Below, piece after piece: positions 18,834 to 27,087 of a stretch of DNA of 64,000 nucleotides. The position numbers and the translations under genes were made by a program. The notes under the pieces are model-generated. The model saw nothing but the letters and a program-made list of their open reading frames with translations. It did not search any database and was not told the DNA's origin. The stretch is from Brucella grignonensis (GTDB lineage Bacteria; Pseudomonadota; Alphaproteobacteria; Rhizobiales; Rhizobiaceae). The DNA is taken from contig NZ_NNRL01000143.1 of the NCBI RefSeq assembly GCF_002252505.1, forward strand, positions 1-64,000. Reading direction: 5' to 3'. The first letter of the stretch is position 1. Each line of letters begins with the position of its first letter.

Positions 18834-19596
18834 CTGCGATCACTCGATCATAAACAGCGCCGATGAAGGCGGCGTGTCCTTCTACACGAAGACCTACACC
18901 CCATTGATTGATAGGTCCGGGGTACGTCTGCAGCGAAGCGGTTAACAGGGCGTCCGGTGCATTGCCGGAGAATGTGAAGAGCAGGTGCTTGACGCTCTGC
19001 AAGGGAACGCCGTGCTTGAGAAGCGCATCATCGATCGCGTCGACGAGCGGCAGATTGTCCAGCTCCAGTAGACGTGCCGAGATGAAAGACAGCGCGTGGG
19101 CCGATGGCAGCCCGCCGTCCTTGTCCAGGCCAGCCCGCGCGTCCATTAGAACTTGGCCGGTCAGTGCCACGCGGCTCTTTGCCTCTGTCTTAAGAAAGTG
19201 CAAGCGGTTCGTCGCGGCATCTTGGAGAATGCCGATGACGTCATCACCGCGCATCGCCATGTTGCGGTGATCCCGCCAGCGCAAACGCTTGATCGGTGCG
19301 CGGTATCCACCGCTATGTGCATCGATCCACTCGGTCGCGTAGATTTCGCCGAGATCGCCCGAGCGGATGTTTTTAGTCGTTGGAAGCTTTCCCTCAATGA
19401 GCGCAGCGGCCGCAGGCTTACCAAGGCGGTTGAGCGCCCGCGCAACTGACTCTTCTGACGCATAGTGTCCGGGGACGATGGCAGCCGTTGCCTGGATCCC
19501 GGTTGGCAGATGGGCCGTCTGTCCGGTCATCACCCTGCGAAAGTGCGTTCCGACGTTCTCATCAACCGAGAGGCACCAATCATTGAATTGCGTCAT
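18817..19596 (-). CDS. hamA: Hachiman nuclease HamA-like (DUF1837)
   Basis: 259 aa. It shows the DUF1837 pattern of a PD-(D/E)xK nuclease: GDLGE (80-84), RW.D (106-109), GDDVIG (117-122) and the catalytic TEAK (137-140). HamA is the effector that degrades DNA when released by HamB. It overlaps hamB and sits 15 bases after the Mrr-like gene. All catalytic residues I would expect are present, so it should be active. It is similar in length to known HamA proteins. Confidence 0.78.
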   Translation of the reverse strand: MTQFNDWCLSVDENVGTHFRRVMTGQTAHLPTGIQATAAIVPGHYASEESVARALNRLGKPAAAALIEGKLPTTKNIRSGDLGEIYATEWIDAHSGGYRAPIKRLRWRDHRNMAMRGDDVIGILQDAATNRLHFLKTEAKSRVALTGQVLMDARAGLDKDGGLPSAHALSFISARLLELDNLPLVDAIDDALLKHGVPLQSVKHLLFTFSGNAPDALLTASLQTYPGPINQWGVGLRVEGHAAFIGAVYDRVIADANNT

Positions 19597-19611
19597 AGCG
19601 CGATCTCCCGA

Positions 19612-20490
19612 TTACCGCGGAAAAATATCGCGAACGCGAACAAATGCTGAGCCGGTTTCGGCCGCGCGACGGACCTTGCGTTCGAGAACGTGTGTGAGGA
19701 GAAGTTTCCGTTCCAGCATCTCGTAAAGGTCGAGACCGTCCATACAAATGATGCGCTTGCCTCGACCGAAGGCGGCGAGACCCTGCTCGGTGAATCCGCT
19801 GTTGCTGACGAATAGGCCTCTGGCCCAGGCTGCCTTCTGCTCGATCTTGCCGTGAAAGGTATGTAGTTCGGCGACCCCGATGGGCTGACCGTGCCATTTG
19901 GCTTCGAGCAAGTAAGTATCGCCTCCAAAGAGAAAGCTGCCATCGATCTGCTCGCCGCGATTCCGGAAAGGCTCCTGAGCTTCAAGGCCAAAAGCGTTGA
20001 ACAGGCTGGCGAGAAAACCCTCAAATGCAAATCCACGCGCGTGCGGCGCAAGCGAAGTGATCTGTAAAAGGTCCGATTTGATTTTTGAAATCTTTTCCCG
20101 GTCTACCGCCGAGACAACTGCCCCTTGCGTTACCGGTTGAGGACCGGCTCCGCCGGACAACCGGTTGATGAGTGCTTGATACCGAGTTTGGGCGCTGGCG
20201 ACGGGATCTTTGCCGCCTGTACGGGCAAGATATTCGGAGCGATGCTCCCAAAGAGCGGCAAGCGTGCGAAGTGCTGTGGCGTCGTTGCAACTCTGCAGGA
20301 AGTATCGCAGACGCTTGCCCTTCGAGCCTCCGTTCGCACAATATTTTGCATCGTCGATGTCGACCTTCAGCTCAGATGCAAAAAACTGAGAGAAACTGGT
20401 GTCCGAAAAGTCCAGGACAAAGCCAGGACCTCGTACGAAATCGACGAGCTCCTCAACAAGACGCAGATCAGTGGACCGTATCGAGCTTAT
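19612..20490 (-). CDS. Mrr-like restriction endonuclease with N-terminal accessory domain; apparent ATA start
   Basis: About 292 aa. The C-terminal Mrr_cat-type nuclease has QIDG (181-184) and LLEAKW (194-199). Residues ~20-90 (core [15 protein letters not shown] and GGSKGKRLR) match a domain often found before such nucleases. The frame is open and protein-like up to a TGA at 20509, but holds no ATG or GTG, and its first TTG, at 20160, would discard this domain. GGAGGG at 20498-20503 is seven bases before an in-frame ATA (20488-20490), the most likely start or a mutated ATG. It lies 30 bases after abiEii and 15 before hamA. Confidence 0.75.
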   Translation of the reverse strand: MSSIRSTDLRLVEELVDFVRGPGFVLDFSDTSFSQFFASELKVDIDDAKYCANGGSKGKRLRYFLQSCNDATALRTLAALWEHRSEYLARTGGKDPVASAQTRYQALINRLSGGAGPQPVTQGAVVSAVDREKISKIKSDLLQITSLAPHARGFAFEGFLASLFNAFGLEAQEPFRNRGEQIDGSFLFGGDTYLLEAKWHGQPIGVAELHTFHGKIEQKAAWARGLFVSNSGFTEQGLAAFGRGKRIICMDGLDLYEMLERKLLLTHVLERKVRRAAETGSAFVRVRDIFPR

Positions 20491-20520
20491 AAAAATTCCC
20501 TCCAGCGATCAAAAATCAGA

Positions 20521-21558
20521 CTACTTATTTATCATGTCTTGTAATTCTTCAATTTTGGCAAGTATGTCTTCGAAAGTCGGCGGCTTCTCGTCAAACATCA
20601 TCGGCGCCATGGCGCGATAGTCGGCGCGCAGGTCCTTGAGCCGGGTCTCGCTTGGCATAAGTCTCAACGTGCCCTGCCGCGCGGTGCCATAGCTGGCCCA
20701 ACCTGACCGGAAGAAGATTGCCTTATGCTTCGCAACGACTGCCAATAGGTCGAAATCCGCAGCTGCGGCTTTCCCCTCTTCAGTGTCGAGAAGCATGGCC
20801 AGATCATAATAGTGCCGCGAAAAATATTGCGGTGTAGCGGATTCCGCGGGCCGATGTGCCTCGGCATGTAGCGCCGTGGCCTTTTCCCAGAACGTCCGTC
20901 GCGCCGAGAGAACGGTCACAGAGCTGTCAGGGTTTTCGAAAAAGGCCGGATAGTCTTCTGCTGCATAAGGGCGAATGACCTTATCTTCCGTGGGCCAGGG
21001 GTCTCCCCGTGCGCCAAGCTCGAGCTTCACTCGCGGAGTGATGTAGCCCATGCGTTCATATTCCGAGGGCGGCAACACAGTTGGATAGTGGAAATTCAAC
21101 GTCTGCGCGTCGTGGGGATCGATCTCCAGCGTCCATTCGCCGTTTGTCGGTTCACCAAGCTGCTCGATGATTGCAATTCTAAGAGCAGGGAGGAGCTTGT
21201 CGGCAATATGCCGTTCGACATCGCTCACAAGGGCTTCGATGAGCTGAGCGGCTTTCTTTTTGCTGATGGCATCGTTCTCGGGATCACTGTCACCTGTGTA
21301 GCCCAGGTCAGCCCGATCGAAAGACAAGTCGATATCTTCAGAGAAACGGCGGATAGCACCGAAGGCCTTTGAGAGCGAGGTGCCACCTTTGAAAACCAAG
21401 GTGGCAGCATCACTTTGCTTAAGGCCGAAAAGCCGTTTCAAAGTCCAACAAACCCAGAAGTCTTTCTCGATGATGGTATTGGCGACACCTCGGCCGGCGC
21501 CGGTCTCGCCAAAAAGAGCTGCCCGATCATCGGCTGGGAGAAGAGCGACTTTATCCAT
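20521..21558 (-). CDS. abiEii: AbiEii/AbiGii-family nucleotidyltransferase toxin
   Basis: 345 aa from ATG 21558. The nucleotidyltransferase signature is present: VFKGGTSLSK (55-64) and EDIDLSF (74-80). AbiEii is the toxin of a type IV toxin-antitoxin abortive-infection system; relatives transfer nucleotides to tRNA. The start overlaps the antitoxin gene by eight bases. A GTG at 21567 is an alternative. It lies inside a five-gene minus-strand operon with the Mrr-like nuclease and Hachiman. Confidence 0.9.
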   Translation of the reverse strand: MDKVALLPADDRAALFGETGAGRGVANTIIEKDFWVCWTLKRLFGLKQSDAATLVFKGGTSLSKAFGAIRRFSEDIDLSFDRADLGYTGDSDPENDAISKKKAAQLIEALVSDVERHIADKLLPALRIAIIEQLGEPTNGEWTLEIDPHDAQTLNFHYPTVLPPSEYERMGYITPRVKLELGARGDPWPTEDKVIRPYAAEDYPAFFENPDSSVTVLSARRTFWEKATALHAEAHRPAESATPQYFSRHYYDLAMLLDTEEGKAAAADFDLLAVVAKHKAIFFRSGWASYGTARQGTLRLMPSETRLKDLRADYRAMAPMMFDEKPPTFEDILAKIEELQDMINK

Positions 21559-22180
21559 CGATCTCACCGGAAGTTGCGGTGGCGATGGAGAACAGCGTGG
21601 GCCTCATCCACGCCGGGGCCTGGACCGCATTGGATGCGAGCGTCTTCTTGTCGCTAGCCGACAATCGACGCGACGCGATGCGGGCAACATCCGCTGCACG
21701 TACGGCGCCAACATGACGAAGTGCCTGAACCACGGTGCCAGCCGCACTCCCCGGAGCAATCAGATGCTTCGGCGAGGCATGACGCAGATCGACCACGCGC
21801 TTACCCAGTACAACCCGACGTGAAGGGCCGTCCGTCAAATAGCTGCTCTTCGCCGGAACCTGTGTTGACAGACCAAGGGCATTCGCGGCGCGCGCGCCGG
21901 CGATCTGCACCTGAGATCCGGTTTCCCGCGCCAACGCCTGCGCGACATCGTCAGGGGCCGGCGAAAGCGGGCCAAGTTGCGGATGCATCTTGGGGAAGTC
22001 GTATAGACCGCGCGCCAGGCGGCGAAGCTTTCCATTCTTCGCCAGACGGGAGAGGGCTTGATCGATCGTCGCCCGCGCAGCCACGTCAAGGAAGTCACTT
22101 GGCGTGAAAACACCGCCGCGTCCGGCTGCACGCGCGCGCTTCATGATACGATCAGGAACGGATATTGATACGGGTTTCAT
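21551..22180 (-). CDS. abiEi: AbiEi-type antitoxin (DUF6088)
   Basis: 209 aa. An N-terminal winged-helix domain (~1-70, with GVFTPSDF and LRRLARGLYDFPK) is followed by a C-terminal AbiEi-like domain. In characterised systems this protein neutralises AbiEii indirectly and binds inverted repeats in its own promoter. A perfect 10-bp inverted repeat lies directly upstream (22182-22211). First gene of the defence operon. Confidence 0.86.
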   Translation of the reverse strand: MKPVSISVPDRIMKRARAAGRGGVFTPSDFLDVAARATIDQALSRLAKNGKLRRLARGLYDFPKMHPQLGPLSPAPDDVAQALARETGSQVQIAGARAANALGLSTQVPAKSSYLTDGPSRRVVLGKRVVDLRHASPKHLIAPGSAAGTVVQALRHVGAVRAADVARIASRRLSASDKKTLASNAVQAPAWMRPTLFSIATATSGEIDG

Positions 22181-22181
22181 G

Positions 22182-22211
22182 TGTCAGAAAATAGCCTAGT
22201 TTTTTCTGACA
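22182..22211. promoter_or_regulatory. Inverted-repeat operator of the abiE/Hachiman operon
   Basis: Arms TGTCAGAAAA (22182-22191) and TTTTCTGACA (22202-22211) are perfect, with centres 20 bp apart, two helical turns. It abuts the abiEi start, where AbiEi autoregulation is known in other systems. It would place the whole five-gene operon under antitoxin control. Confidence 0.6.
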
Positions 22212-22348
22212 TTCAATGGCTTCAATTTTGCTGTCGAGGTTCCTGCCTGGGCACGCCCGACACCTCGGCGCGGAAATGCGTTTCGGGGAGGTATCGATAA
22301 GCTAATCCCTCCCATCACAGTCAGCCGATCGACCAGGCTTGGTCAATT

Positions 22349-23074
22349 TCATGGCTCGCCTGCACCAACATCGTCGGTCCAGATATCTTCGCGCAGATCA
22401 TCCGGTATGACATCTGGTAGCTCGGCTGAACCTGGTTCACCTCTAGAAAGAAGCCCCGCATCCTCCAGCGCTTCCATCTCCGGAAGGTCGCGCAGCGTGT
22501 CCATACCGAACGCCGAGAGAAAGTGTGGCGTCGTCACATAGGTGTAGGGTGCACCCGGCGTCGGGCTGCGCGGCCCGGAGCCGATGAATCCAGCGCCGCG
22601 CAGATTACCAATCACGTCACGGCTAACCTCCTTGCCAAAAATCTTCGACAGCTCGCCGCGGGTGACTGGCTGGAAATATCCCACCGCCATTAGCACCATC
22701 GCCTCGAACTCGGACAACGACGCCGCCCCTCCCCGCGTGGGCGCCGACGAGGCGCGGATCGTCTCGGCGAACCGCGGCCGGGTTCGATGCTGCCAGCCGC
22801 CGGCGACCGAGACCAGTTCGTAGGGCCGGTCTCGAAGCTCCTCGACGAGGTCGTCGATCAGCAGGTCGATGCTGCAATCCTTACCGACCACGCGCGCCAG
22901 TGTCTCGCGGCTAACCGGTTCGGCCGAGGCAAAGATCACCGCCTCCACCCGCATCATCCATTCCCTCCAGCGTAGCTCCGGCGGCAGATCCTCGAGCTCC
23001 CGATCGTACAAGACCTCTTGCTGTCGCTCCTTCGCTTGACGCCGGTTGGCCTTGGCCACGCTCGCTCCCGCCAT
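22349..23074 (-). CDS. scpB: SMC-Scp complex subunit ScpB-like protein (plasmid type)
   Basis: 241 aa. Two winged-helix-like segments fit ScpB: RVEAVIFASAEPVSRETLARVV and the AVGYFQPVTRGELSKIFGKEVS region, plus the ATPHFL-like TTPHFLSAFG. ScpB bridges the SMC ATPases in chromosome organisation; plasmid copies next to DUF1403 are common in rhizobia. The ATG at 23074 is two bases after the DUF1403 stop and is preferred to an upstream in-frame start inside that gene. No scpA or smc partner lies in the window. Confidence 0.8.
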   Translation of the reverse strand: MAGASVAKANRRQAKERQQEVLYDRELEDLPPELRWREWMMRVEAVIFASAEPVSRETLARVVGKDCSIDLLIDDLVEELRDRPYELVSVAGGWQHRTRPRFAETIRASSAPTRGGAASLSEFEAMVLMAVGYFQPVTRGELSKIFGKEVSRDVIGNLRGAGFIGSGPRSPTPGAPYTYVTTPHFLSAFGMDTLRDLPEMEALEDAGLLSRGEPGSAELPDVIPDDLREDIWTDDVGAGEP

Positions 23075-23076
23075 CG

Positions 23077-24030
23077 TCACAACCCGAAAATGCGGAAGGA
23101 GGAGCGGCCGGACAATTCGCGCACAGCATCGAGACTCTCGAGCCGATCGAACAGCCGGTTCGCTGCCCATCGCGACAGGGCGCTGCCCGGCGCCGACGCT
23201 GCGATCGCATCATCGGTCAGCAGCTTGCGGATCACCGGATGGGCGCCCTTGGTTCGCACTTTCGGCGCGACCGCCAACAGCCGCGCAGCGCGGCGGTCAA
23301 TCTCGACGGCGGACCGGAGCGCGGTGTCAACGCCTTCCACCATCGCCAGGCAGATTGCTTTTGGATAGGCAGGCTCTCCCGGTCGGACGCGACCGCGACC
23401 ACCAATGGTGCGGAAGGCGGGCCCGAAGCGCTCTGGCAACAGCAGTGGCACAGGTTTCGGCCAGTTCAGCTTGTGCGCCAGCACGAGCTCGGCCAACCCA
23501 AGGGCCAGCACTTCGGCGTCCGGGCGAACGGCAGAGATCGCCGTTATCAGGTCCGCCACCGCGAAGGGTGCTGCTCGCCCGGACTGATTTGCAGAATCGA
23601 CCATGTCGGCGCACGATGCAAGGCTGTCGTCCCAGTTCACTCCCAACAGCGCGGCGACTTCCCTAACGAGGGGAGTGGTAAGTGTCCCGGATCGGCGCGT
23701 CAGCATTCGTGTGGCAAGAAACAGCTTGCCGGCTGGACCCGGATCATCGCCTGGTGTCGTGAGCAGGATGGCGTCACGCAACGTGTGTTCGTCCTCGTTG
23801 CGGCCGAGCATCCTAGCCGCTATCGCGGCCGATTTAAGGGCAAGGCGATCACGCCAGCAGCCGAGCCATGGCGGATCGGCGCGCATCAAATCATCAAGCG
23901 ATTTCAGAGCGATACCGGCCGCGAATGCCGCGTCGGACTCGCGGCTGTCGTGAGTTCGTGGCCGCGTCCAGCCCGGCAGTCGGGCTGACCAGGAGGCAGT
24001 CGTATCTGTGGTGAGCAAGAAAGAATCCAT
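23077..24030 (-). CDS. DUF1403 family protein
   Basis: 317 aa helical protein matching the DUF1403 family (conserved WLGCWRDRLALKSAA region and KLNWPKPVPLL). Its function is not known to me. It is regularly encoded with ScpB on repABC plasmids and is coupled to scpB here with a two-base gap. A role in plasmid organisation or segregation is possible but only inferred from that neighbourhood. Confidence 0.82.
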   Translation of the reverse strand: MDSFLLTTDTTASWSARLPGWTRPRTHDSRESDAAFAAGIALKSLDDLMRADPPWLGCWRDRLALKSAAIAARMLGRNEDEHTLRDAILLTTPGDDPGPAGKLFLATRMLTRRSGTLTTPLVREVAALLGVNWDDSLASCADMVDSANQSGRAAPFAVADLITAISAVRPDAEVLALGLAELVLAHKLNWPKPVPLLLPERFGPAFRTIGGRGRVRPGEPAYPKAICLAMVEGVDTALRSAVEIDRRAARLLAVAPKVRTKGAHPVIRKLLTDDAIAASAPGSALSRWAANRLFDRLESLDAVRELSGRSSFRIFGL

Positions 24031-24107
24031 GCGACGGAGCGTAACTCATGTGCGCGCTTTACACCATCAGAATCGTTTGAAACCGCACGGCTCGTCGCCA
24101 ATTAATA

Positions 24108-24140
24108 ACGTCCGATAATGTTGCATTATCGGGCGTTTTT
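24108..24140 (+). terminator. Terminator-like palindrome 14 bases before the recombinase
   Basis: CCGATAATG (24112-24120) and CATTATCGG (24124-24132) form a perfect 9-bp stem with a TTG loop, extended by a T.G pair and ACG/CGT to 13 pairs, then TTTTT (24136-24140). By shape it is an intrinsic terminator on the plus strand. It sits between divergent genes, so it could be an attenuator in the recombinase leader, the end of a small RNA, or a recombinase binding site. Confidence 0.55.
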
Positions 24141-24154
24141 GTCATTATAGAGAA

Positions 24155-25288
24155 ATGGCCCAAATCGTCGAGCAAAACACCGAAAATCACGTCGAGGAGA
24201 CCTCAGCGCCGTCTCTCAGCACGGCGGCTGGGCGTGATGTTTCCGCGCTGGAGGTGTCAGGCGCAAGCCCCCTCTCCTCTCTCGCCGGCGGCGACGAGAC
24301 ACCGGCTCATCTCGCCAGCCTCGCCGATCGCGCTCGCGGCTATGTCCAGGCGGCCAGTTCCGCCAACACGCGCAAGGCCTACGCGGCCGACTGGAAGCAT
24401 TTTTCGGCGTGGTGCAGGCGCTCCAATCTGGCCCCCCTGCCCCCGCATCCGCGAACCGTCGGACTTTACATCACTGCCTGCGCTTCCGGTACGGCTGAAC
24501 GAGGCGCAAAAGCGAACTCCGTCTCAACCATCGAACGACGCCTCTCCTCGCTCTCCTGGAACTATGCCCAGCGTGGCCTTTCGCTCGATCGCAAGGACCG
24601 GCATATCGCCACAGTAATGGCCGGAATCCGGAACAGCCACGCCAAGCCACCCGTCCAGAAGGAAGCTGTCATGGCTGAAGACATCATTGCCATGGTCGAG
24701 ACGCTCAATCGCGGCTCTCTTCGCGGCCTGCGAGATCGTGCAATGTTGCTCATTGGCTTTGCCGGAGGTCTTCGTCGCTCCGAGATCGTTGGCCTCGATC
24801 TGAAGGCCGACCAAACTGAGGACGGGCGCGGTTGGATCGAGATCCTCGAAAAAGGGATGCTTATTACCCTGCGCGGGAAAACCGGATGGCGAGAGGTCGA
24901 GGTCGGACGCGGCTCGGCCGATGCGACCTGCCCAGTCGTGGCAATCGAGACCTGGATCAAGTTCGCCAAGCTGGCACATGGCCCACTCTTTCGCCGCGTG
25001 AAGGGGCAGGGCAAGGCTGTTGGATCTGAGCGGCTGAATGACAAAGAGGTTGCCCGGCTAGTGAAGCGGGCTGCAATGGCTGCGGGCGTTCGCGGTGATC
25101 TTGGCGAAATGGAGCGTACCCTCAAATTCTCTGGTCATTCACTGCGAGCTGGTCTCGCCTCTTCGGCAGAAGTCGATGAGCGATACGTGCAGAAGCAGCT
25201 CGGTCATACTAGCGCGGAGATGACTCGCAGATATCAGCGACGACGCGACCGCTTCCGCGTAAACCTGACTAAGGCTTCCGGCCTCTAG
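24155..25288 (+). CDS. Tyrosine-type site-specific recombinase
   Basis: 377 aa. An N-terminal SAM-like core-binding domain (~55-165) is followed by a catalytic domain with Arg207 (GGLRRSE), HSLR (328-331), His351 (LGHTS) and nucleophile Tyr360. It probably resolves plasmid multimers or acts as an integrase. Its place between DUF1403 and repC matches the recombinase often found beside repABC. A terminator-like palindrome in its leader may limit expression. Confidence 0.88.
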   Translation: MAQIVEQNTENHVEETSAPSLSTAAGRDVSALEVSGASPLSSLAGGDETPAHLASLADRARGYVQAASSANTRKAYAADWKHFSAWCRRSNLAPLPPHPRTVGLYITACASGTAERGAKANSVSTIERRLSSLSWNYAQRGLSLDRKDRHIATVMAGIRNSHAKPPVQKEAVMAEDIIAMVETLNRGSLRGLRDRAMLLIGFAGGLRRSEIVGLDLKADQTEDGRGWIEILEKGMLITLRGKTGWREVEVGRGSADATCPVVAIETWIKFAKLAHGPLFRRVKGQGKAVGSERLNDKEVARLVKRAAMAAGVRGDLGEMERTLKFSGHSLRAGLASSAEVDERYVQKQLGHTSAEMTRRYQRRRDRFRVNLTKASGL

Positions 25289-25586
25289 TTCGCCCATCCG
25301 CTCGCGTGAAAACCCACAGTATTATGCCATACAGACCTGCGAAGACTCTCGCTTTCCGTACCGCTCACAAATAACCGCACTATGCAAAACCCGCCCTGCA
25401 GCCCGTAGTCTCGGCATGACCGCAGTGCTGACCGCAAGGGCCGCAGAATTAAATAGTTGACAGTATCCGCGCTGAACCTGCGGCGTTTCGAACCGTTTGG
25501 TTTTGACCGCACGGCAGCACTTATCTCATGGGACGTTACTAGGCCCACAGTTGCCCAATGCGCCAACCAAGATTTTTGGCTATCGG
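25289..25586. other. Non-coding spacer downstream of repC and the recombinase
   Basis: 298 bases between convergent genes. A TTGACA (25458-25463) is the only promoter-like element noticed, without a convincing -10. No gene is supported. Confidence 0.4.
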
Positions 25587-26897
25587 TCATGTTGTCGGAT
25601 TTCGCTTGTGCAAGCTCTTCAGGAGCGACTCCGACACCTCAAGGCGTGGAGATGATGCAGAAGTTGTTGCTTCGGCAACTGGCGCTCGTTTGCTTGCGTC
25701 CAGTTTGGCTCGCAGCAGTGCCATCACCATCGGCCAGGTAGAGAATTTCCCTTCCCGTGCCTTGTCTGTCAGGCTGCGTAGATATCCCCCTGCGCTAGTG
25801 ATCTGATCCGTACGTTCATAGATCGCTGCCACCGCGATTGCCGCCTGAATCTCACCCATGACCGTTTGGGCATCCCGCCAAGCACTTGGGCTGATGCCGA
25901 GCATCGTCCGGCCGAGTTCAGCGGCTGCTAGAAAGTCCCGCCAGTGACGAACTTCGCCCGACTGAACAAGTCCCAGCAGGTTGGGGCATGCATCAAGCAC
26001 GATACTCAACGGCAAATCTCGTTTCGGCAGACTTCGGACGTTGTCGGTTTCCGCAGCGCCGCCATCCGCTTCATTCTTTTCTCGAATGCTTGGTTCAAAT
26101 TCAAATATGGATTCGGGATTTGAATTCTGTATGTGGCGCTCAGAATGAGACTCATTGGCGTTCGTATTTTGTGTTTTTGTGAAAGATTCCAATGCCCCAC
26201 GTATCTCGGCATGAAGTTCCGCCAGTTGCTCGCAGATGCCCTCGATGGCTTGTCTCGGCGCGCTGCGAGGCAGATCCGAGATGATTGTCCTGTAGGTTTG
26301 AAGCACTCTGCCCCAGTTGCCTGGCACGCCCTCTTCAATCCCCATATCAATCATTTTAACGATATCGCGCCTCAGCAGCGTCAGACGCTCTCTGGCGATG
26401 CGGAACGCCTTCTTCTCTGCTTGCACGGTCTCTGCGAGTTCACGGAGCTCGTCGGCGCGCGCGATGATCGGTGAAAGGTCGAAGCCATAGGCCTGTTCAA
26501 CATCCCCTGCCCTGCTTCTGCGTGCAAAACGTTTGCCATTCGGACTGTCGCGTCGAATGATCAAGCCGCATTCGACTAAGACGGCCAGATGGCGCCGAAG
26601 CGTCGCCGGTGAAATTCCATTGGCGCGCGCCATCAGCTGTTCGTTCGACGGCCAAACGATAAGTTCCCCTTGGGCCGACAGCTCAGTCTCGCGGTGGAAC
26701 GACAACAACGCGTTGAGGATCGCCAGTGAGCGATCCGTCGCTCCAAGCAGCTCCCGCGCTTCACGAATGTGCTGGAAGACCTGCCACTTGTTAGCGGTTG
26801 CCTCCTTAGGCATGGCCTTTGCGGTCGCTTGGCTCGCAATCTGGCCGAGCGTTAGCGTTCGCCGCCCGAAGGGCGTCGTTGAGATATGCGTCTGCAT
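25587..26897 (-). CDS. repC: Plasmid replication initiator RepC (repABC)
   Basis: 436 aa. The N-terminal winged-helix DNA-binding part contains LIVWPSNEQLMARANGISPATLRRHL and the conserved AYGFDLSPIIAR; the C-terminal RepC domain follows a variable, low-complexity linker (~240-285). RepC binds the origin that lies within its own gene. It is preceded by a 190-bp intergenic region encoding an antisense RNA, the usual arrangement for copy-number control. Full length. Confidence 0.94.
   Translation of the reverse strand: MQTHISTTPFGRRTLTLGQIASQATAKAMPKEATANKWQVFQHIREARELLGATDRSLAILNALLSFHRETELSAQGELIVWPSNEQLMARANGISPATLRRHLAVLVECGLIIRRDSPNGKRFARRSRAGDVEQAYGFDLSPIIARADELRELAETVQAEKKAFRIARERLTLLRRDIVKMIDMGIEEGVPGNWGRVLQTYRTIISDLPRSAPRQAIEGICEQLAELHAEIRGALESFTKTQNTNANESHSERHIQNSNPESIFEFEPSIREKNEADGGAAETDNVRSLPKRDLPLSIVLDACPNLLGLVQSGEVRHWRDFLAAAELGRTMLGISPSAWRDAQTVMGEIQAAIAVAAIYERTDQITSAGGYLRSLTDKAREGKFSTWPMVMALLRAKLDASKRAPVAEATTSASSPRLEVSESLLKSLHKRNPTT
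26075..26190. other. Candidate oriV: AT-rich stretch inside repC
   Basis: The linker-coding part of repC is markedly richer in A and T than its surroundings and contains TTCAAATTCAAATAT and TTTGTGTTTTTGTG. In characterised repABC plasmids the origin lies in such a region within repC. Location inferred from that precedent. Confidence 0.45.
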
Positions 26898-26963
26898 TGT
26901 CTTTCACCTATCGCTAGGCAAAAGAAATTAGCTCACCGGAACGACGTTTTCCGTCGCGGACTC

Positions 26964-26992
26964 TTGACTGCGATTCGTGGAAGTGCGATTCT
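26964..26992 (+). promoter_or_regulatory. Promoter of the repABC counter-transcribed RNA
   Basis: TTGACT (26964-26969), a 17-base spacer and GATTCT (26987-26992), read antisense to repABC in the repB-repC gap. Followed at the right distance by a short RNA with a terminator. Confidence 0.75.
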
Positions 26993-26998
26993 CTGGGT

Positions 26999-27045
26999 GC
27001 TAACTTGGAGAAGGGCTTCCGAACGCCGGTTTGGGGGCCTTTTTC
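26999..27045 (+). ncRNA. repABC counter-transcribed RNA (incompatibility RNA)
   Basis: About 45 nt predicted from a start near 26999 to an intrinsic terminator. The terminator pairs 27014-27024 with 27029-27039 (11 pairs including U.G) around a GCCG loop, then TTTTT. It is complementary to the repC leader. In this plasmid family such RNAs block repC expression and determine incompatibility. The ends are inferred, not mapped. Confidence 0.75.
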
Positions 27046-27087
27046 TTTTGCTTCGTTTCGATCTCCTGCTTCTTCTTTAGTTCGTGC

